Part shown: positions 1 to 9,188 of the stretch, piece by piece | Position numbering within the stretch: the stretch's first letter is position 1 | Layout of the letters: each line of letters begins with the position of its first letter | Assembly: GCA_905209075.1 (NCBI GenBank) | Contig: CAJLRL010000003.1 | Span: 124,001 to 188,000, forward strand | Reading direction: 5' to 3' | DNA from: an uncultured Lachnospiraceae bacterium | Lineage (GTDB): Bacteria; Bacillota; Clostridia; Lachnospirales; Lachnospiraceae | DNA: 64,000 nt | Program-made: the position numbers and the translations under genes | Notes under the pieces: generated by a model | Databases searched by the model: none | Told to the model about the DNA's origin: nothing | Seen by the model: the letters and a program-made list of their open reading frames with translations, nothing else

Positions 1-1
1 T

Positions 2-1690
2 GCCCAGCAGGCAAGGAGAGTTCTTGACCGTATGGTGGGATACAAGATAAGTCCGCTTTTATGGGCAAAGGTCAAAAGAGGACTGAGTGCTGGCCGTGTA
101 CAGTCTGTTGCGCTTAGGATAATCTGTGACCGTGAGGAAGAAATAAATGCCTTTATCCCTCAGGAATACTGGAGTCTTGATGCACTCGTCAACGTAGAGG
201 GTGAGAAAAAACCTATAGCTGCAAAGCTGTATTCGAAGGGAAATGATAAGATAGCAGTTTCTTCAAAAGAAGAAATGGACAAGATATTGTCTGAACTAAA
301 AGGGAAGGAATGTAAGGTCGTAAGCATAAAAAAAGGGGAGCGCACAAATAAGGCACCGCTTCCTTTTACGACCAGTACACTGCAGCAGGAAGCTTCAAAA
401 GCTTTAAATTTCCCAATATCAAAAACCATGCGTATAGCGCAGCAGTTGTACGAGGGCGTTGATGTAAAGGGAATGGGAACAGTCGGTCTTATAACATACT
501 TAAGAACTGATTCTGTAAGGATTTCAGAGGAAGCAGATTCAAGTGCAAGGGAATTCATAAAAGAAAATTATGGCGAAAAATACCTTTCAGATGATGCTGC
601 CGTAAAGAAAAGCTCGAAAAAAATACAGGACGCACATGAGGCAATCAGACCATCTGACATAAACAGGGTACCATCTGACATAAAAGAATCTCTTTCAAGA
701 GATCAGTTCAGATTATACCAGTTGATATGGAAGAGATTTGCTGCAAGCAGAATGGCAAAATCAGTGTATGAGACAACGTCTGTAAAAATTTCCATTGGAG
801 ATTATATATTCAGCTTTTCTGCGTCCAAATTGTTATTTGATGGTTTTGAGCTTGCATACGTTCAGGCTGATGACGCAAAAAAGGAAAAACAGGTTGTCTT
901 AAAGTCACTCGATGAGGATTCAAAGCTTTCAGTCGAAGAATTTGAACCTAAGCAGCATTTTACACAGGCACCGGCACATTATACTGAAGCTTCACTCGTA
1001 AAGACGCTTGAGGAACTGGGAATAGGACGTCCTAGTACCTATTCACCAACTATATCTACGATTCTTGCAAGAAGATATATTACAAAAGAGAACAGAAATC
1101 TGTATGTGACAGAAATCGGAGAGGTTGTCAATGCTATCATGAAAGAATCGTTTCCGACAGTCGTGGATGAAAATTTTACTGCTAATATGGAAAGTCTTCT
1201 TGACGGAGTGGCAGACGGAGAGGTAAACTGGAAAACTGTCATTGAAAACTTTTATCCGGATTTAAAAAATGCCGTAGATAAGGCTGAAAAAGAACTTGAA
1301 AAAGTGACTATAGAAGACGAAGTGTCAGAAGAAATATGTCCTGAGTGTGGAAGAAATATGGTCGTTAAATATGGACCGCATGGAAAATTCCTTGCCTGCC
1401 CGGGATTCCCGGAGTGCCGCTATACAATGCCTTATTTTGAAAAAATAGGTGTGGCATGTCCGAAATGCGGCAAGGACGTTGTCATTAAAAAGACAAGAAA
1501 AGGCCGTAAGTATTATGGATGTATAGATAATCCTGAGTGTGATTTTATGAGCTGGGGACGTCCGGTTGAACAGAAATGTCCAAGATGCGGTGGATATATG
1601 GTTGTTAAAGGAAATAAGATTGCCTGCGCAGATGAGCAGTGCGGTTATGTTACTGAAAAAACCGATAAAAAGGATGAAGAAAATAAGTAA
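2..1690 (+). CDS. topA: DNA topoisomerase I (type IA), 3' part
   Basis: Relaxes negatively supercoiled DNA by transient single-strand breakage through a 5'-phosphotyrosine. The reading frame is open from base 2, so the 5' end (the Toprim domain and start codon) lies outside the window; 562 residues are visible. The catalytic tyrosine is Tyr166 of the fragment in the family signature GLITYLRTDS. From about residue 446 there are three C-terminal zinc ribbons (CPECGR, CPKCGK and CPRCGG, each with a second cysteine pair), typical of bacterial TopA. It ends 58 bases before codY with no terminator visible between them. Identification is certain; only completeness is unknown. Confidence 0.97.
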   Translation, partial: AQQARRVLDRMVGYKISPLLWAKVKRGLSAGRVQSVALRIICDREEEINAFIPQEYWSLDALVNVEGEKKPIAAKLYSKGNDKIAVSSKEEMDKILSELKGKECKVVSIKKGERTNKAPLPFTTSTLQQEASKALNFPISKTMRIAQQLYEGVDVKGMGTVGLITYLRTDSVRISEEADSSAREFIKENYGEKYLSDDAAVKKSSKKIQDAHEAIRPSDINRVPSDIKESLSRDQFRLYQLIWKRFAASRMAKSVYETTSVKISIGDYIFSFSASKLLFDGFELAYVQADDAKKEKQVVLKSLDEDSKLSVEEFEPKQHFTQAPAHYTEASLVKTLEELGIGRPSTYSPTISTILARRYITKENRNLYVTEIGEVVNAIMKESFPTVVDENFTANMESLLDGVADGEVNWKTVIENFYPDLKNAVDKAEKELEKVTIEDEVSEEICPECGRNMVVKYGPHGKFLACPGFPECRYTMPYFEKIGVACPKCGKDVVIKKTRKGRKYYGCIDNPECDFMSWGRPVEQKCPRCGGYMVVKGNKIACADEQCGYVTEKTDKKDEENK

Positions 1691-1748
1691 CTGTTCAATG
1701 CACAGCAGTTATGATGATAATTTAAAATGAATGAGAGGATAACATTAT

Positions 1749-2522
1749 ATGGGAGTGCAGCTGCTCGATAAAACAAGAAAAATAAATAAATTATTACACA
1801 ATAACAGTTCGTCAAAGGTTGTATTTAATGATATATGCCAGGTGCTTACAGACGTGCTGGATTCAGATATCCTTGTTATAAGCAAAAAAGGAAAAGTACT
1901 TGGTTCAAGTGTGTGTAAAAGTGTCGATGAACTGCATGAGCTTATTATAGATGAGGTTGGCGGATATATAGATGCAGATCTTAATGAAAGACTTCTTGGG
2001 ATACTGTCGACAAAAGAAAATGTAAATCTGGAAACACTGGGGTTTGGAGAAGACACTAAACCTTATCGTGCGATAATCACACCGATCGATATAGCCGGAG
2101 AAAGGCTTGGCACACTGTTTGAATATAGAAGTGATAAGGAATATGATATAGATGACATCATACTTACAGAATATGGGACAACGGTTGTGGGTCTTGAGAT
2201 GATGAGATCCGTCAATGAGGAAAGTGCCGAGGAGGAAAGAAAAATTGCAATAGTTAAATCAGCAATAGGAACACTTTCGTTTTCGGAGCTCGAAGCGATC
2301 CTGCATATTTTTGATGAACTTGACGGAAACGAAGGGATTCTTGTGGCAAGCAGGATTGCTGACCGTGTCGGAATAACAAGGTCTGTTATAGTAAACGCAT
2401 TGAGAAAATTTGAAAGTGCAGGGGTAATTGAATCGCGTTCATCAGGCATGAAAGGAACATACATAAAAGTTGTGAATGATGTTGTGTTTGATGAGCTTGA
2501 AAAGATAAAAAACAAAAAATAA
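1749..2522 (+). CDS. codY: GTP- and branched-chain-amino-acid-sensing global repressor CodY
   Basis: Cytoplasmic DNA-binding regulator that represses stationary-phase and nutrient-uptake genes while GTP and isoleucine/leucine/valine are abundant. Its 257 residues match the usual family length. The N-terminal GAF-type ligand domain opens with a typical CodY start (MGVQLLDKTRKINKLL). The C-terminal winged helix, about residues 199-245, carries the conserved stretch ASRIADRVGITRSVIVNALR. A GAGAGGAT ribosome site precedes the ATG. In Bacillus subtilis codY also sits directly upstream of flgB and CodY represses motility, so the same link is plausible here, although I see no clear CodY box before flgB. 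Confidence 0.97.
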   Translation: MGVQLLDKTRKINKLLHNNSSSKVVFNDICQVLTDVLDSDILVISKKGKVLGSSVCKSVDELHELIIDEVGGYIDADLNERLLGILSTKENVNLETLGFGEDTKPYRAIITPIDIAGERLGTLFEYRSDKEYDIDDIILTEYGTTVVGLEMMRSVNEESAEEERKIAIVKSAIGTLSFSELEAILHIFDELDGNEGILVASRIADRVGITRSVIVNALRKFESAGVIESRSSGMKGTYIKVVNDVVFDELEKIKNKK

Positions 2523-2534
2523 AATGATAGGAAG

Positions 2535-2576
2535 GATGGTCTATGAAAATATCATGGGCTGTCTTTTTTATTTTTG
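2535..2576 (+). terminator. intrinsic terminator after codY
   Basis: A 12-bp stem (2535-2546 with 2552-2563, including four G-T wobbles) with a 5-base loop is followed by TTTTTT and then ATTTTT. It would end the topA/codY transcript and isolate it from the flagellar operon. Confidence 0.7.
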
Positions 2577-2618
2577 TGAATATTTTTTTACAAAATTTGG
2601 AAGATAGGTAATTTTTCC

Positions 2619-2646
2619 TGGACAAAAAGCAGACATCTTGTATAAT
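2619..2646 (+). promoter_or_regulatory. sigma-A-like promoter 1 for the flagellar operon
   Basis: TGGACA at 2619-2624, a 16-base spacer, and a perfect TATAAT at 2641-2646. It lies between the codY terminator and flgB, about 118 bases before the flgB start codon. Assigned by sequence match only. Confidence 0.5.
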
Positions 2647-2692
2647 ATTTGACAAAATAATACAATATAATGTAAAAAATGCCAAAAATCAC

Positions 2693-2720
2693 TTGAGTTT
2701 TTAGCAATATAACTTATAAT
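2693..2720 (+). promoter_or_regulatory. sigma-A-like promoter 2 for the flagellar operon
   Basis: TTGAGT at 2693-2698, a 16-base spacer, and TATAAT at 2715-2720, 43 bases before the flgB ATG. Together with the element at 2619-2646 it suggests two tandem starts for the fla/che operon. Confidence 0.5.
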
Positions 2721-2763
2721 AAATATGATAGACTTATTATGAATGATATGAAGGAGAAGAGAA

Positions 2764-3153
2764 ATGATCAATTGTACTTCATTTGATTATATTAATTTGC
2801 TTACAAAAGCAGCAGATGCAAGCTGGAAACGGGAAACTGTTATCTCGAATAACATTGCAAATGTTAATACTCCAGGATATAAACGAAAGGATCTGAACTT
2901 CCAGGGAGTCTTGACAGAAGAACTTGGCAGATGCAAGCATGAGTCGCTTGATTCTAAAGTGTCAGATGTAGATCTGTCCAGACTTGATCCACAGATATAT
3001 GTGGATTCGGCAAATTATTCATACCGCATGGATGGCAATAATGTAGACATCGATACAGAAAACGTTGAACTTGCGTCAGAACAGATAAGATACGAAGGAT
3101 TGACAGACTGCATCAACTCAGAATTTGAGAGAATGAAAGCTGTTATCAGCTAA
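2764..3153 (+). CDS. flgB: flagellar basal-body proximal rod protein FlgB
   Basis: Rod subunit exported by the flagellar type III system and assembled on the MS ring. The 129 residues fit the family. The N-terminal rod/hook signature is present (about residues 20-45: VISNNIANVNTPGYKRKDLN). The C-terminal stretch LASEQIRYEGL matches the helical tail that co-folds with the N-terminus. The gene starts at an ATG after GAAGGAGAAGAG, an excellent ribosome site, and is the first gene of the operon, as in other Firmicutes. Confidence 0.96.
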   Translation: MINCTSFDYINLLTKAADASWKRETVISNNIANVNTPGYKRKDLNFQGVLTEELGRCKHESLDSKVSDVDLSRLDPQIYVDSANYSYRMDGNNVDIDTENVELASEQIRYEGLTDCINSEFERMKAVIS

Positions 3154-3169
3154 ATAACAGGAGGAAGAA

Positions 3170-3610
3170 ATGGGACTATTTCAGGCTTTTAATATCAGTG
3201 CGTCGGGAATGACTGCTGAGAGATTCAGAACAGATATAATTGCTGAAAATATTGCAAATGTAAACACAACATCTACAGGCAGCAGTGAACCATACAGAAG
3301 AAAGATAGTTACATTTTCAGAAAAAAATGTGACTCCGTTCAGCCAGATTTATTCTACTTCTAAAAATGCAGCAACAGGAAATGGAGTAAAGGTGAGCAAG
3401 GTTACAGAAGATTACACAACAGAATTTACCAAAGAGTATGATCCATCTAATCCGGATGCGGATGCTGACGGCTATGTTTCATATCCTAATGTAAACACTG
3501 TTACAGAAATGACAAACCTTATAGATTCGACCAGAGCGTATGAGGCAAATGCAACTGCGTTTGATGCAAGCAAGGCTATGGCGGAAAAGGGTCTACAGAT
3601 AGGAAAATAA
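3170..3610 (+). CDS. flgC: flagellar basal-body rod protein FlgC
   Basis: Proximal rod subunit paired with FlgB. Its 146 residues fit the family. The N-terminus (FQAFNISASGMTAERFRTDI, then IAENIANVNTTST) is the rod signature, and the C-terminus (TEMTNLIDSTRAYEANATAF) is typical of FlgC. It lies 16 bases after flgB with AACAGGAGG as the ribosome site and is followed closely by fliE. Confidence 0.97.
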   Translation: MGLFQAFNISASGMTAERFRTDIIAENIANVNTTSTGSSEPYRRKIVTFSEKNVTPFSQIYSTSKNAATGNGVKVSKVTEDYTTEFTKEYDPSNPDADADGYVSYPNVNTVTEMTNLIDSTRAYEANATAFDASKAMAEKGLQIGK

Positions 3611-3629
3611 TTATTAGGAGTGATACAAA

Positions 3630-3944
3630 ATGAATATTTCTGCGGTTAATAATATTGATACAAACAGTATTACCTCACAGATCAATGATATGACGCTTGG
3701 AAAAACAAATACAACAGAAAATTTTTCGGACGTTTTATCATCAATGATGGATTCCATAGATGAAACAAATGATTTACAGAATACAGCTGAAGAAAAAGAA
3801 ATTCAGTTTACTCTTGGCGAGGCAGAAAATACACATGATCTGCTTGTGGCAAAGACAAAAGCTCTTACAGCATTACAATACACAGTTGCAGTGAGAGATA
3901 AAATAATAGACGCATATAAAGAACTTATGCAGATGTCTATTTAA
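3630..3944 (+). CDS. fliE: flagellar hook-basal body complex protein FliE
   Basis: Small adaptor joining the FliF MS ring to the proximal rod, and an early export substrate. At 104 residues it is of normal size. The conserved C-terminal half is clear (HDLLVAKTKALTALQYTVAV followed by RDKIIDAYKELMQMSI), while the N-terminal part is polar and variable as usual. The order flgB-flgC-fliE-fliF is the standard one. Confidence 0.95.
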   Translation: MNISAVNNIDTNSITSQINDMTLGKTNTTENFSDVLSSMMDSIDETNDLQNTAEEKEIQFTLGEAENTHDLLVAKTKALTALQYTVAVRDKIIDAYKELMQMSI

Positions 3945-3957
3945 GGAGTATTGAAAG

Positions 3958-5559
3958 ATGCAGGAACGTTTACGGGCGATATTAGACAAAATAGTACAAT
4001 GGTGGAAAAAGTTCAACAATAAACAGAGAATGCTAATGATAAGCTCAGTGGGAGTGGTCATAATTGCACTTGTGATCCTTGGTGTGGTCATGTCAAAACC
4101 AAAGATGGTTGAACTTGTTGCAAGTGATGATGCAAAACAGGCATCAGAGATAAAAAGTCTGTTGAGTGACAATAATATCACATATCAGGTTGGAGATGAC
4201 CTTGTTTTTTATGTTGATAAAGATGATGAAGTAAATGCTATAATGCTTCTTGGTGAAAACAATATCCCGGCCGAAAGCTATGATATTAATAATGTTACTG
4301 ATGGAAGCTTTTCTACAACAGAAGCAGATAAACAAAAAAAATACAGATTATACCTTGAATCTAAATTTAAAGAACATCTTGAGCAGCTTAATTATGTAAA
4401 CAGTGCAACGGTTGACATAACGATGCCCGATGATGATGGAACGATCATAAAATCTGAAGAAGAGGGAACAGCAGCTATAACGCTTGATCTTAAGGACTCT
4501 ATTTCTGAAGATCAGGCATATGCTATTGCAAGAACTATCGCTACTGCTCTCGGAAATGACAGCACTAAGGGAATTACCATTATAGATACAAAGGCAAACG
4601 TGCTTTATTCAGGAACAGATTCAGAGTCTTCAGCCGGAGTGGCAAGCTCCCAGCTGTCATACCGCCAGAAACTTGAAGAACAGGTAAAAAAAGAAATTAC
4701 TACATCACTTGAAAGCTCAAATATATTCTCTAATATTGAGGTCGGAATGAATCTTGATGTTAATTTTGATAAAACAGAAGTGGCAGAAAAAAATTACTCG
4801 CTCCCGGCTGACCAGGATAAGAGCCTTATGGACTCACAGAAGGTGTATGAATCAAGTGCGACAAATGGTGATGCGGCAACTCCTGGAACTGACACAAACG
4901 GCGACAACACTACATATGTCACACAGGACAATCAGCAATCAGAATCCAACATTTCTGATACGGACACAGATTACCTGAATGACGAAAAGATCACAACTAC
5001 AAAGAATGATGGCGGCAACATAAATTATGACACATCATCAGTTTCTGTCGTTGCGACAAGATATCGTGTATATGATCAGGAAACTATGGAAAAAAATGGA
5101 GAACTCAAAGATCTTACATGGGAAGAATTTAAAGCACAGAATGCTGATCCTGTGAAGGTGGATGATGTTGATCAGGATCTTGTCACATCAGTACAGAATG
5201 CAACAGGAATATCACAGATTACATTTCTTATATATGAACAGCCAGAATTTGTTGATAAGGATACTTCTGGAAGATCGTTAAGTGATATATTACAGATAGT
5301 TCTTGCTGTACTTATATTTGCTCTTCTCGGATTTGTAGTATTTAAGAGTGTCCACACACCTAAGGCTGTTGAAGAGGCAGAAGAGGAACTTTCTGTTGAG
5401 TCACTTCTTGATAAGACGGCAGAGGCTTCGGATACACTTGAGGATATAGGCTATTCAGAAAAGACGGAAACACGTGTTCTTATCGAAAAATTTGTTGAGG
5501 AGAATCCTGATGCGGCTGCACTTTTATTGCGAAACTGGCTGAATGAGGATTGGGAGTAA
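3958..5559 (+). CDS. fliF: flagellar MS-ring protein FliF
   Basis: Membrane protein forming the MS ring, the base for rod, C ring and export gate. Of 533 residues, a first transmembrane helix lies at about 22-45 and a second at about 440-462. Between them lie the ring-building (YscJ/FliF) domains, with the motif NYVNSATVDITMPDD. Residues of roughly 300-345 are a Thr/Asp/Asn-rich low-complexity insert, where this family is usually variable. The acidic C-terminal tail (ALLLRNWLNEDW) is the FliG-binding segment. The gene overlaps the fliG ribosome site. Confidence 0.97.
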   Translation: MQERLRAILDKIVQWWKKFNNKQRMLMISSVGVVIIALVILGVVMSKPKMVELVASDDAKQASEIKSLLSDNNITYQVGDDLVFYVDKDDEVNAIMLLGENNIPAESYDINNVTDGSFSTTEADKQKKYRLYLESKFKEHLEQLNYVNSATVDITMPDDDGTIIKSEEEGTAAITLDLKDSISEDQAYAIARTIATALGNDSTKGITIIDTKANVLYSGTDSESSAGVASSQLSYRQKLEEQVKKEITTSLESSNIFSNIEVGMNLDVNFDKTEVAEKNYSLPADQDKSLMDSQKVYESSATNGDAATPGTDTNGDNTTYVTQDNQQSESNISDTDTDYLNDEKITTTKNDGGNINYDTSSVSVVATRYRVYDQETMEKNGELKDLTWEEFKAQNADPVKVDDVDQDLVTSVQNATGISQITFLIYEQPEFVDKDTSGRSLSDILQIVLAVLIFALLGFVVFKSVHTPKAVEEAEEELSVESLLDKTAEASDTLEDIGYSEKTETRVLIEKFVEENPDAAALLLRNWLNEDWE

Positions 5560-5561
5560 AA

Positions 5562-6566
5562 ATGAGCGAAAAATATACTGGAATACAAAAAGCAGCTATA
5601 CTTTTAATTACGTTGGGGCCTGAAAAGGCATCGGTAATATTCCAACATCTTAAAGAAGAAGAAATAGAAGAGCTTACACTTGAAATTGCCAATACAAGGA
5701 GTGTGTCTCCACAGGATAAGGAGGAGGTGCTTGAAGAATTTTATCAGGTCTGCCTTGCACAGCAATATATTGCAGAGGGTGGAATCGGATATGCCAAAGA
5801 ACTTCTTGAAAAAGCGCTTGGTGATGAAAAAGCACAGGGAGTTATTGCAAAACTTACTGCTTCTTTACAGGTCAGACCATTTGAATTTGTCAGAAAAACA
5901 GAACCAAGCCAGCTGCTTAACTTTATACAGGATGAACATCCACAGACTATAGCGATGATCTTGTCATATCTTTCATCGGCACAGGCAGCGATGGTACTTG
6001 GTGCTCTTCCACCTGAAAAGCAGGCTGACGTTGCAAGACGTATAGCGCAGATGGATAGAACATCACCGGATGTCATAAAAGAGGTTGAAAGAGTGTTGGA
6101 ACGGAAACTTGCTTCGCTTGTTAATCAGGATTACACAATAGTCGGAGGTATTGATGCTATAGTAAATATTTTAAATAGTGTCGATAGATCGACTGAAAAA
6201 CATATTATGGAATCACTTGAAATTGAAGAGCCAGAGCTTGCTGATGAGATCAGGAAGAAGATGTTTGTATTTGAGGATATCCTTCTTCTTGATGACAGAT
6301 CTATACAGAGAGTACTTCGTGAAGTTGAGAATGCTGATCTTGAGCTTGCCCTTAAGAGTGCAACAGAAGAGGTTCAGAATGTTATTTTCAGAAACCTTTC
6401 AAAACGTCTTGCTGCAATGATAAAGGAAGACATGGACTTTATGGGACCTGTCCGTATGAAGGATGTAGAAGAAGCACAGCAGAAGATCGTTGGTATTATA
6501 AGGCGTCTTGAAGATTCAGCTGAAATTGTCATTTCACGAGGCGGAGGTGATGAGATAGTTGTCTAA
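5562..6566 (+). CDS. fliG: flagellar motor switch protein FliG
   Basis: C-ring protein that contacts FliF and transmits stator torque. The chosen ATG gives 334 residues starting MSEKYTGIQKAAILLITLG, the standard FliG N-terminus. An in-frame TTG at 5550 is possible, but GGGAG at 5552-5556 is spaced for the ATG. The middle domain has the EHPQTIA motif (here DEHPQTIAMILSYL) and the C-terminal domain has the charged torque helix (LDDRSIQRVLREVENADLEL). The start lies 2 bases after the fliF stop, suggesting translational coupling. Confidence 0.97.
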   Translation: MSEKYTGIQKAAILLITLGPEKASVIFQHLKEEEIEELTLEIANTRSVSPQDKEEVLEEFYQVCLAQQYIAEGGIGYAKELLEKALGDEKAQGVIAKLTASLQVRPFEFVRKTEPSQLLNFIQDEHPQTIAMILSYLSSAQAAMVLGALPPEKQADVARRIAQMDRTSPDVIKEVERVLERKLASLVNQDYTIVGGIDAIVNILNSVDRSTEKHIMESLEIEEPELADEIRKKMFVFEDILLLDDRSIQRVLREVENADLELALKSATEEVQNVIFRNLSKRLAAMIKEDMDFMGPVRMKDVEEAQQKIVGIIRRLEDSAEIVISRGGGDEIVV

Positions 6567-7395
6567 TCTTGTAAAACAGTACTATGTAGTACAGCCAAAT
6601 TCAAAGACAAGAATTATTAATTATAATAAGAAAATAGAAGAGCGGGTATATGAAAACAGTCAGCTTTATCCATCAGAAATCCAGACCGATGATATTACAA
6701 TGCCAGAGGGACAGCTGGCAGAGGATAATGCTTTTGTGGATGGCATTCTGGCAGATGTTGTGTCAGAAACAAACGTACCGGAGAAGGCAGATGATATATT
6801 GGAAAATGCACAAAAACAGGCAGACGATATATTAAATAATGCCAGAACAGAAGCTGATGACATAATATTAAAAGCTAAAGAAAAGGCAGAGCTGATATTC
6901 AAAGAAAAACGTGAGGAAGGTTATAATACCGGACTTGAGGATAAAAGGGAACAGCTCGAAAAAAGGGAAAAACAGATCGAGATGGATATCACATCTAAGC
7001 GCAGCGAGCTTGAAAGAGAGTTCAAGCAGTATTCAGATGAACTGGAATCAGACATAATTGATGCTGTTATAAAAGTTTTTAATAAGGTTTTTCATATTCA
7101 ATTTGATGATAAAAAGGATATGCTTTTACATCTCGTTAAAAATACGATATCAAAGATTGAAGTCGGTAAAGAATTCAGGATACATGTTTCGCAGGCGAAT
7201 TACAAATTCCTTATAGCGCATCTTGGCGAGATCCGTGAGAGGATTGGAAATGATATAGATGTGGAAGTAGTAAATGATGCTAAGCTTGATTCGTCAGATT
7301 GCAGGATAGAAACAAGCTTCGGGGTATTTGATTGTGGAATCGATATGGAACTTAACAATCTTGTCAAAGATATAAAATCTCTATGTAATGGATAA
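6559..7395 (+). CDS. fliH: flagellar assembly protein FliH
   Basis: Cytoplasmic regulator and stalk of the export ATPase FliI. The TTG start at 6559 sits 8 bases after a strong GGAGGTGA site and overlaps the end of fliG by 8 bases. Of 278 residues, roughly 75-165 form a long charged coiled coil with repeated ADDIL segments, and the C-terminal third is the conserved FliH domain (KVFNKVFHIQFDDKKDMLLH). The N-terminus is divergent, as is common. This is the first of four consecutive genes with TTG starts. Confidence 0.9.
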   Translation: MSNLVKQYYVVQPNSKTRIINYNKKIEERVYENSQLYPSEIQTDDITMPEGQLAEDNAFVDGILADVVSETNVPEKADDILENAQKQADDILNNARTEADDIILKAKEKAELIFKEKREEGYNTGLEDKREQLEKREKQIEMDITSKRSELEREFKQYSDELESDIIDAVIKVFNKVFHIQFDDKKDMLLHLVKNTISKIEVGKEFRIHVSQANYKFLIAHLGEIRERIGNDIDVEVVNDAKLDSSDCRIETSFGVFDCGIDMELNNLVKDIKSLCNG

Positions 7396-7407
7396 GGGGA
7401 AACACCA

Positions 7408-8721
7408 TTGTTAAAAGAAGCAGAGAAGTATTTAAAATTGCTTGATGGACAATATTATAAATGTTTTGGAAAAGTAGTTAAGGTGGTCGGACTTACGATT
7501 GAATCAGTCGGACCGGAGGCCAGACTTAACGATTTGTGTAAGATATATCTGGAAGAGACACAGACACAGTATGTAATTGCTGAGGTTGTCGGGTTTCATG
7601 ATTCACACCTTATACTTATGCCATTTGAGGATGTTGAGGGCGTTGGAGTTGGATGTATAGTAGAAAATACAGGACATCCGCTTTCGATTTCGGTAGGAAA
7701 CGAACTTTTAGGGCACACGGTAGATGGTATAGGACGTATAACAGACAGTGATGTTGAGATAGAAACAGGGTATAAATATCCGGTTGAGGCACCACCACCG
7801 GATCCTATGAACAGGATGATCATAAGTGAAGTGCTGCCGCTTGGCGTAAAAGCTGTGGATGGACTTATCACAGTAGGAAAAGGACAACGAATAGGAATCT
7901 TTGCAGGTTCCGGAGTTGGAAAAAGTACATTACTTGGAATGTTCGCAAGAAATACTAAGGCAGATATAAACGTTATTGCCCTCATCGGAGAGCGAGGACG
8001 AGAGGTAAGGGAGTTTATCGAAAGAGATCTTGGAAAAGAAGGAATGGAAAGATCGATCGTTGTTGTTGCAACATCAGATAAGCCTGCACTTATAAGAAAT
8101 AAAGCTGCAAAGACAGCAACAAGTATAGCAGAGTATTTCAGGGATCAGGGAAAAGATGTTCTTTTGATGATGGATTCACTAACACGATTTTCAATGGCTC
8201 AAAGAGAAATAGGTCTTGCATCCGGGGAACCGCCTGTTACAAGAGGGTATCCGCCAAGTGTATATTCAGAGATGCCTAAACTGCTCGAAAGAGCCGGTAC
8301 ATCTGAAAAAGGATCTATAACTGGTTTATATACTGTACTTGTAGATGGCGATGATTTTAATGAACCTATAACGGATACAGCAAGGTCTATACTTGATGGA
8401 CATATAATGCTTGACAGAAAGCTTGGACATAAAAACCATTATCCTGCAATTGATATCCTGCAAAGTATATCGCGTGTTATGAGTGCGATTGCTACTAAGG
8501 AGCATAAAGAACTTGCCGGAAAACTAAAGACTGTTTTAGCTACATACAACGAAGCGGAGGATCTTATTAATATAGGTGCATACAAAAATGGCTCCAATCC
8601 GGAAATAGATTATGCGATCCAGAAGATTTCAGCGGTAAATAATTTTTTATGCCAGGGTACAGATGAAAAATATCAATTTGACGAAGAAATAGAATTATTA
8701 AGACAGGTGTTTAATGACTGA
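7408..8721 (+). CDS. fliI: flagellum-specific ATPase FliI
   Basis: Hexameric export ATPase homologous to the F1 beta subunit; it unfolds and delivers flagellar substrates to the export gate. Of 437 residues, the Walker A loop GSGVGKST is at about 168-175, followed by ALIGERGREVREFIERDLG and a Walker B strand (LLMMDSLTRFSMAQREIGLA). It begins at TTG after GGGGA, 12 bases after fliH. Length and motifs are standard. Confidence 0.97.
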   Translation: MLKEAEKYLKLLDGQYYKCFGKVVKVVGLTIESVGPEARLNDLCKIYLEETQTQYVIAEVVGFHDSHLILMPFEDVEGVGVGCIVENTGHPLSISVGNELLGHTVDGIGRITDSDVEIETGYKYPVEAPPPDPMNRMIISEVLPLGVKAVDGLITVGKGQRIGIFAGSGVGKSTLLGMFARNTKADINVIALIGERGREVREFIERDLGKEGMERSIVVVATSDKPALIRNKAAKTATSIAEYFRDQGKDVLLMMDSLTRFSMAQREIGLASGEPPVTRGYPPSVYSEMPKLLERAGTSEKGSITGLYTVLVDGDDFNEPITDTARSILDGHIMLDRKLGHKNHYPAIDILQSISRVMSAIATKEHKELAGKLKTVLATYNEAEDLINIGAYKNGSNPEIDYAIQKISAVNNFLCQGTDEKYQFDEEIELLRQVFND

Positions 8722-8735
8722 TCGAGGTAGTTATT

Positions 8736-9173
8736 TTGGCAAAATTTAAATATAGAATGCAAAATATTCTTGATGTAAAGACAAAACTTGAAACGCAGGC
8801 TAAAAACGAATATGCAGTGGCAAATCAGAAATATTTGTCTGAACAGGAAAAACTCTCGCAGCTTGTATTGAGACGTGTTGACTATGAAGAAAATTTGAAA
8901 AAACTATTATCTGATAAAATAAATGTAGTTAAAATTTCGAATGCAAGAAAAGACGTTAATACGATGAAGACTATTATAAGAAGCCAGATGTTTGAGGTGA
9001 AAAAAGCTCAGGATGAGCTTGAAAAAAAAAGAAAACTTTTGAGTGATGTTATGATAGAACGCAAGACACACGAAAAACTGAAGGAAAAAGCATTTGAGGA
9101 TTTCCAAAAGGAATTAAAAGCTACAGAAGCAAAGGAAATAGACGAACTTGTAAGTTTTACATATAATAACTGA
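8736..9173 (+). CDS. fliJ: flagellar export chaperone FliJ
   Basis: Small coiled-coil protein resembling the ATP synthase gamma subunit, inserted in the FliI hexamer. Its 145 residues are almost entirely charged helix. The start KFKYRMQNILDVKTKLETQA is the usual FliJ N-terminus. The TTG start follows GAGGTAG by a suitable distance. Recognised by position after fliI and by the N-terminal motif. Confidence 0.9.
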   Translation: MAKFKYRMQNILDVKTKLETQAKNEYAVANQKYLSEQEKLSQLVLRRVDYEENLKKLLSDKINVVKISNARKDVNTMKTIIRSQMFEVKKAQDELEKKRKLLSDVMIERKTHEKLKEKAFEDFQKELKATEAKEIDELVSFTYNN

Positions 9174-9188
9174 TGGTAAGGAGATATC

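Noticed and set aside
2649..2671. TTGACA followed by TATAAT
   Set aside because: Both hexamers are good, but the spacer is only 11 bases, too short for a promoter.
2577..2763. CodY-binding box before flgB
   Set aside because: AT-rich stretches such as AATTTTTCC resemble part of the AATTTTCWGAAAATT consensus, but no site keeps both halves.
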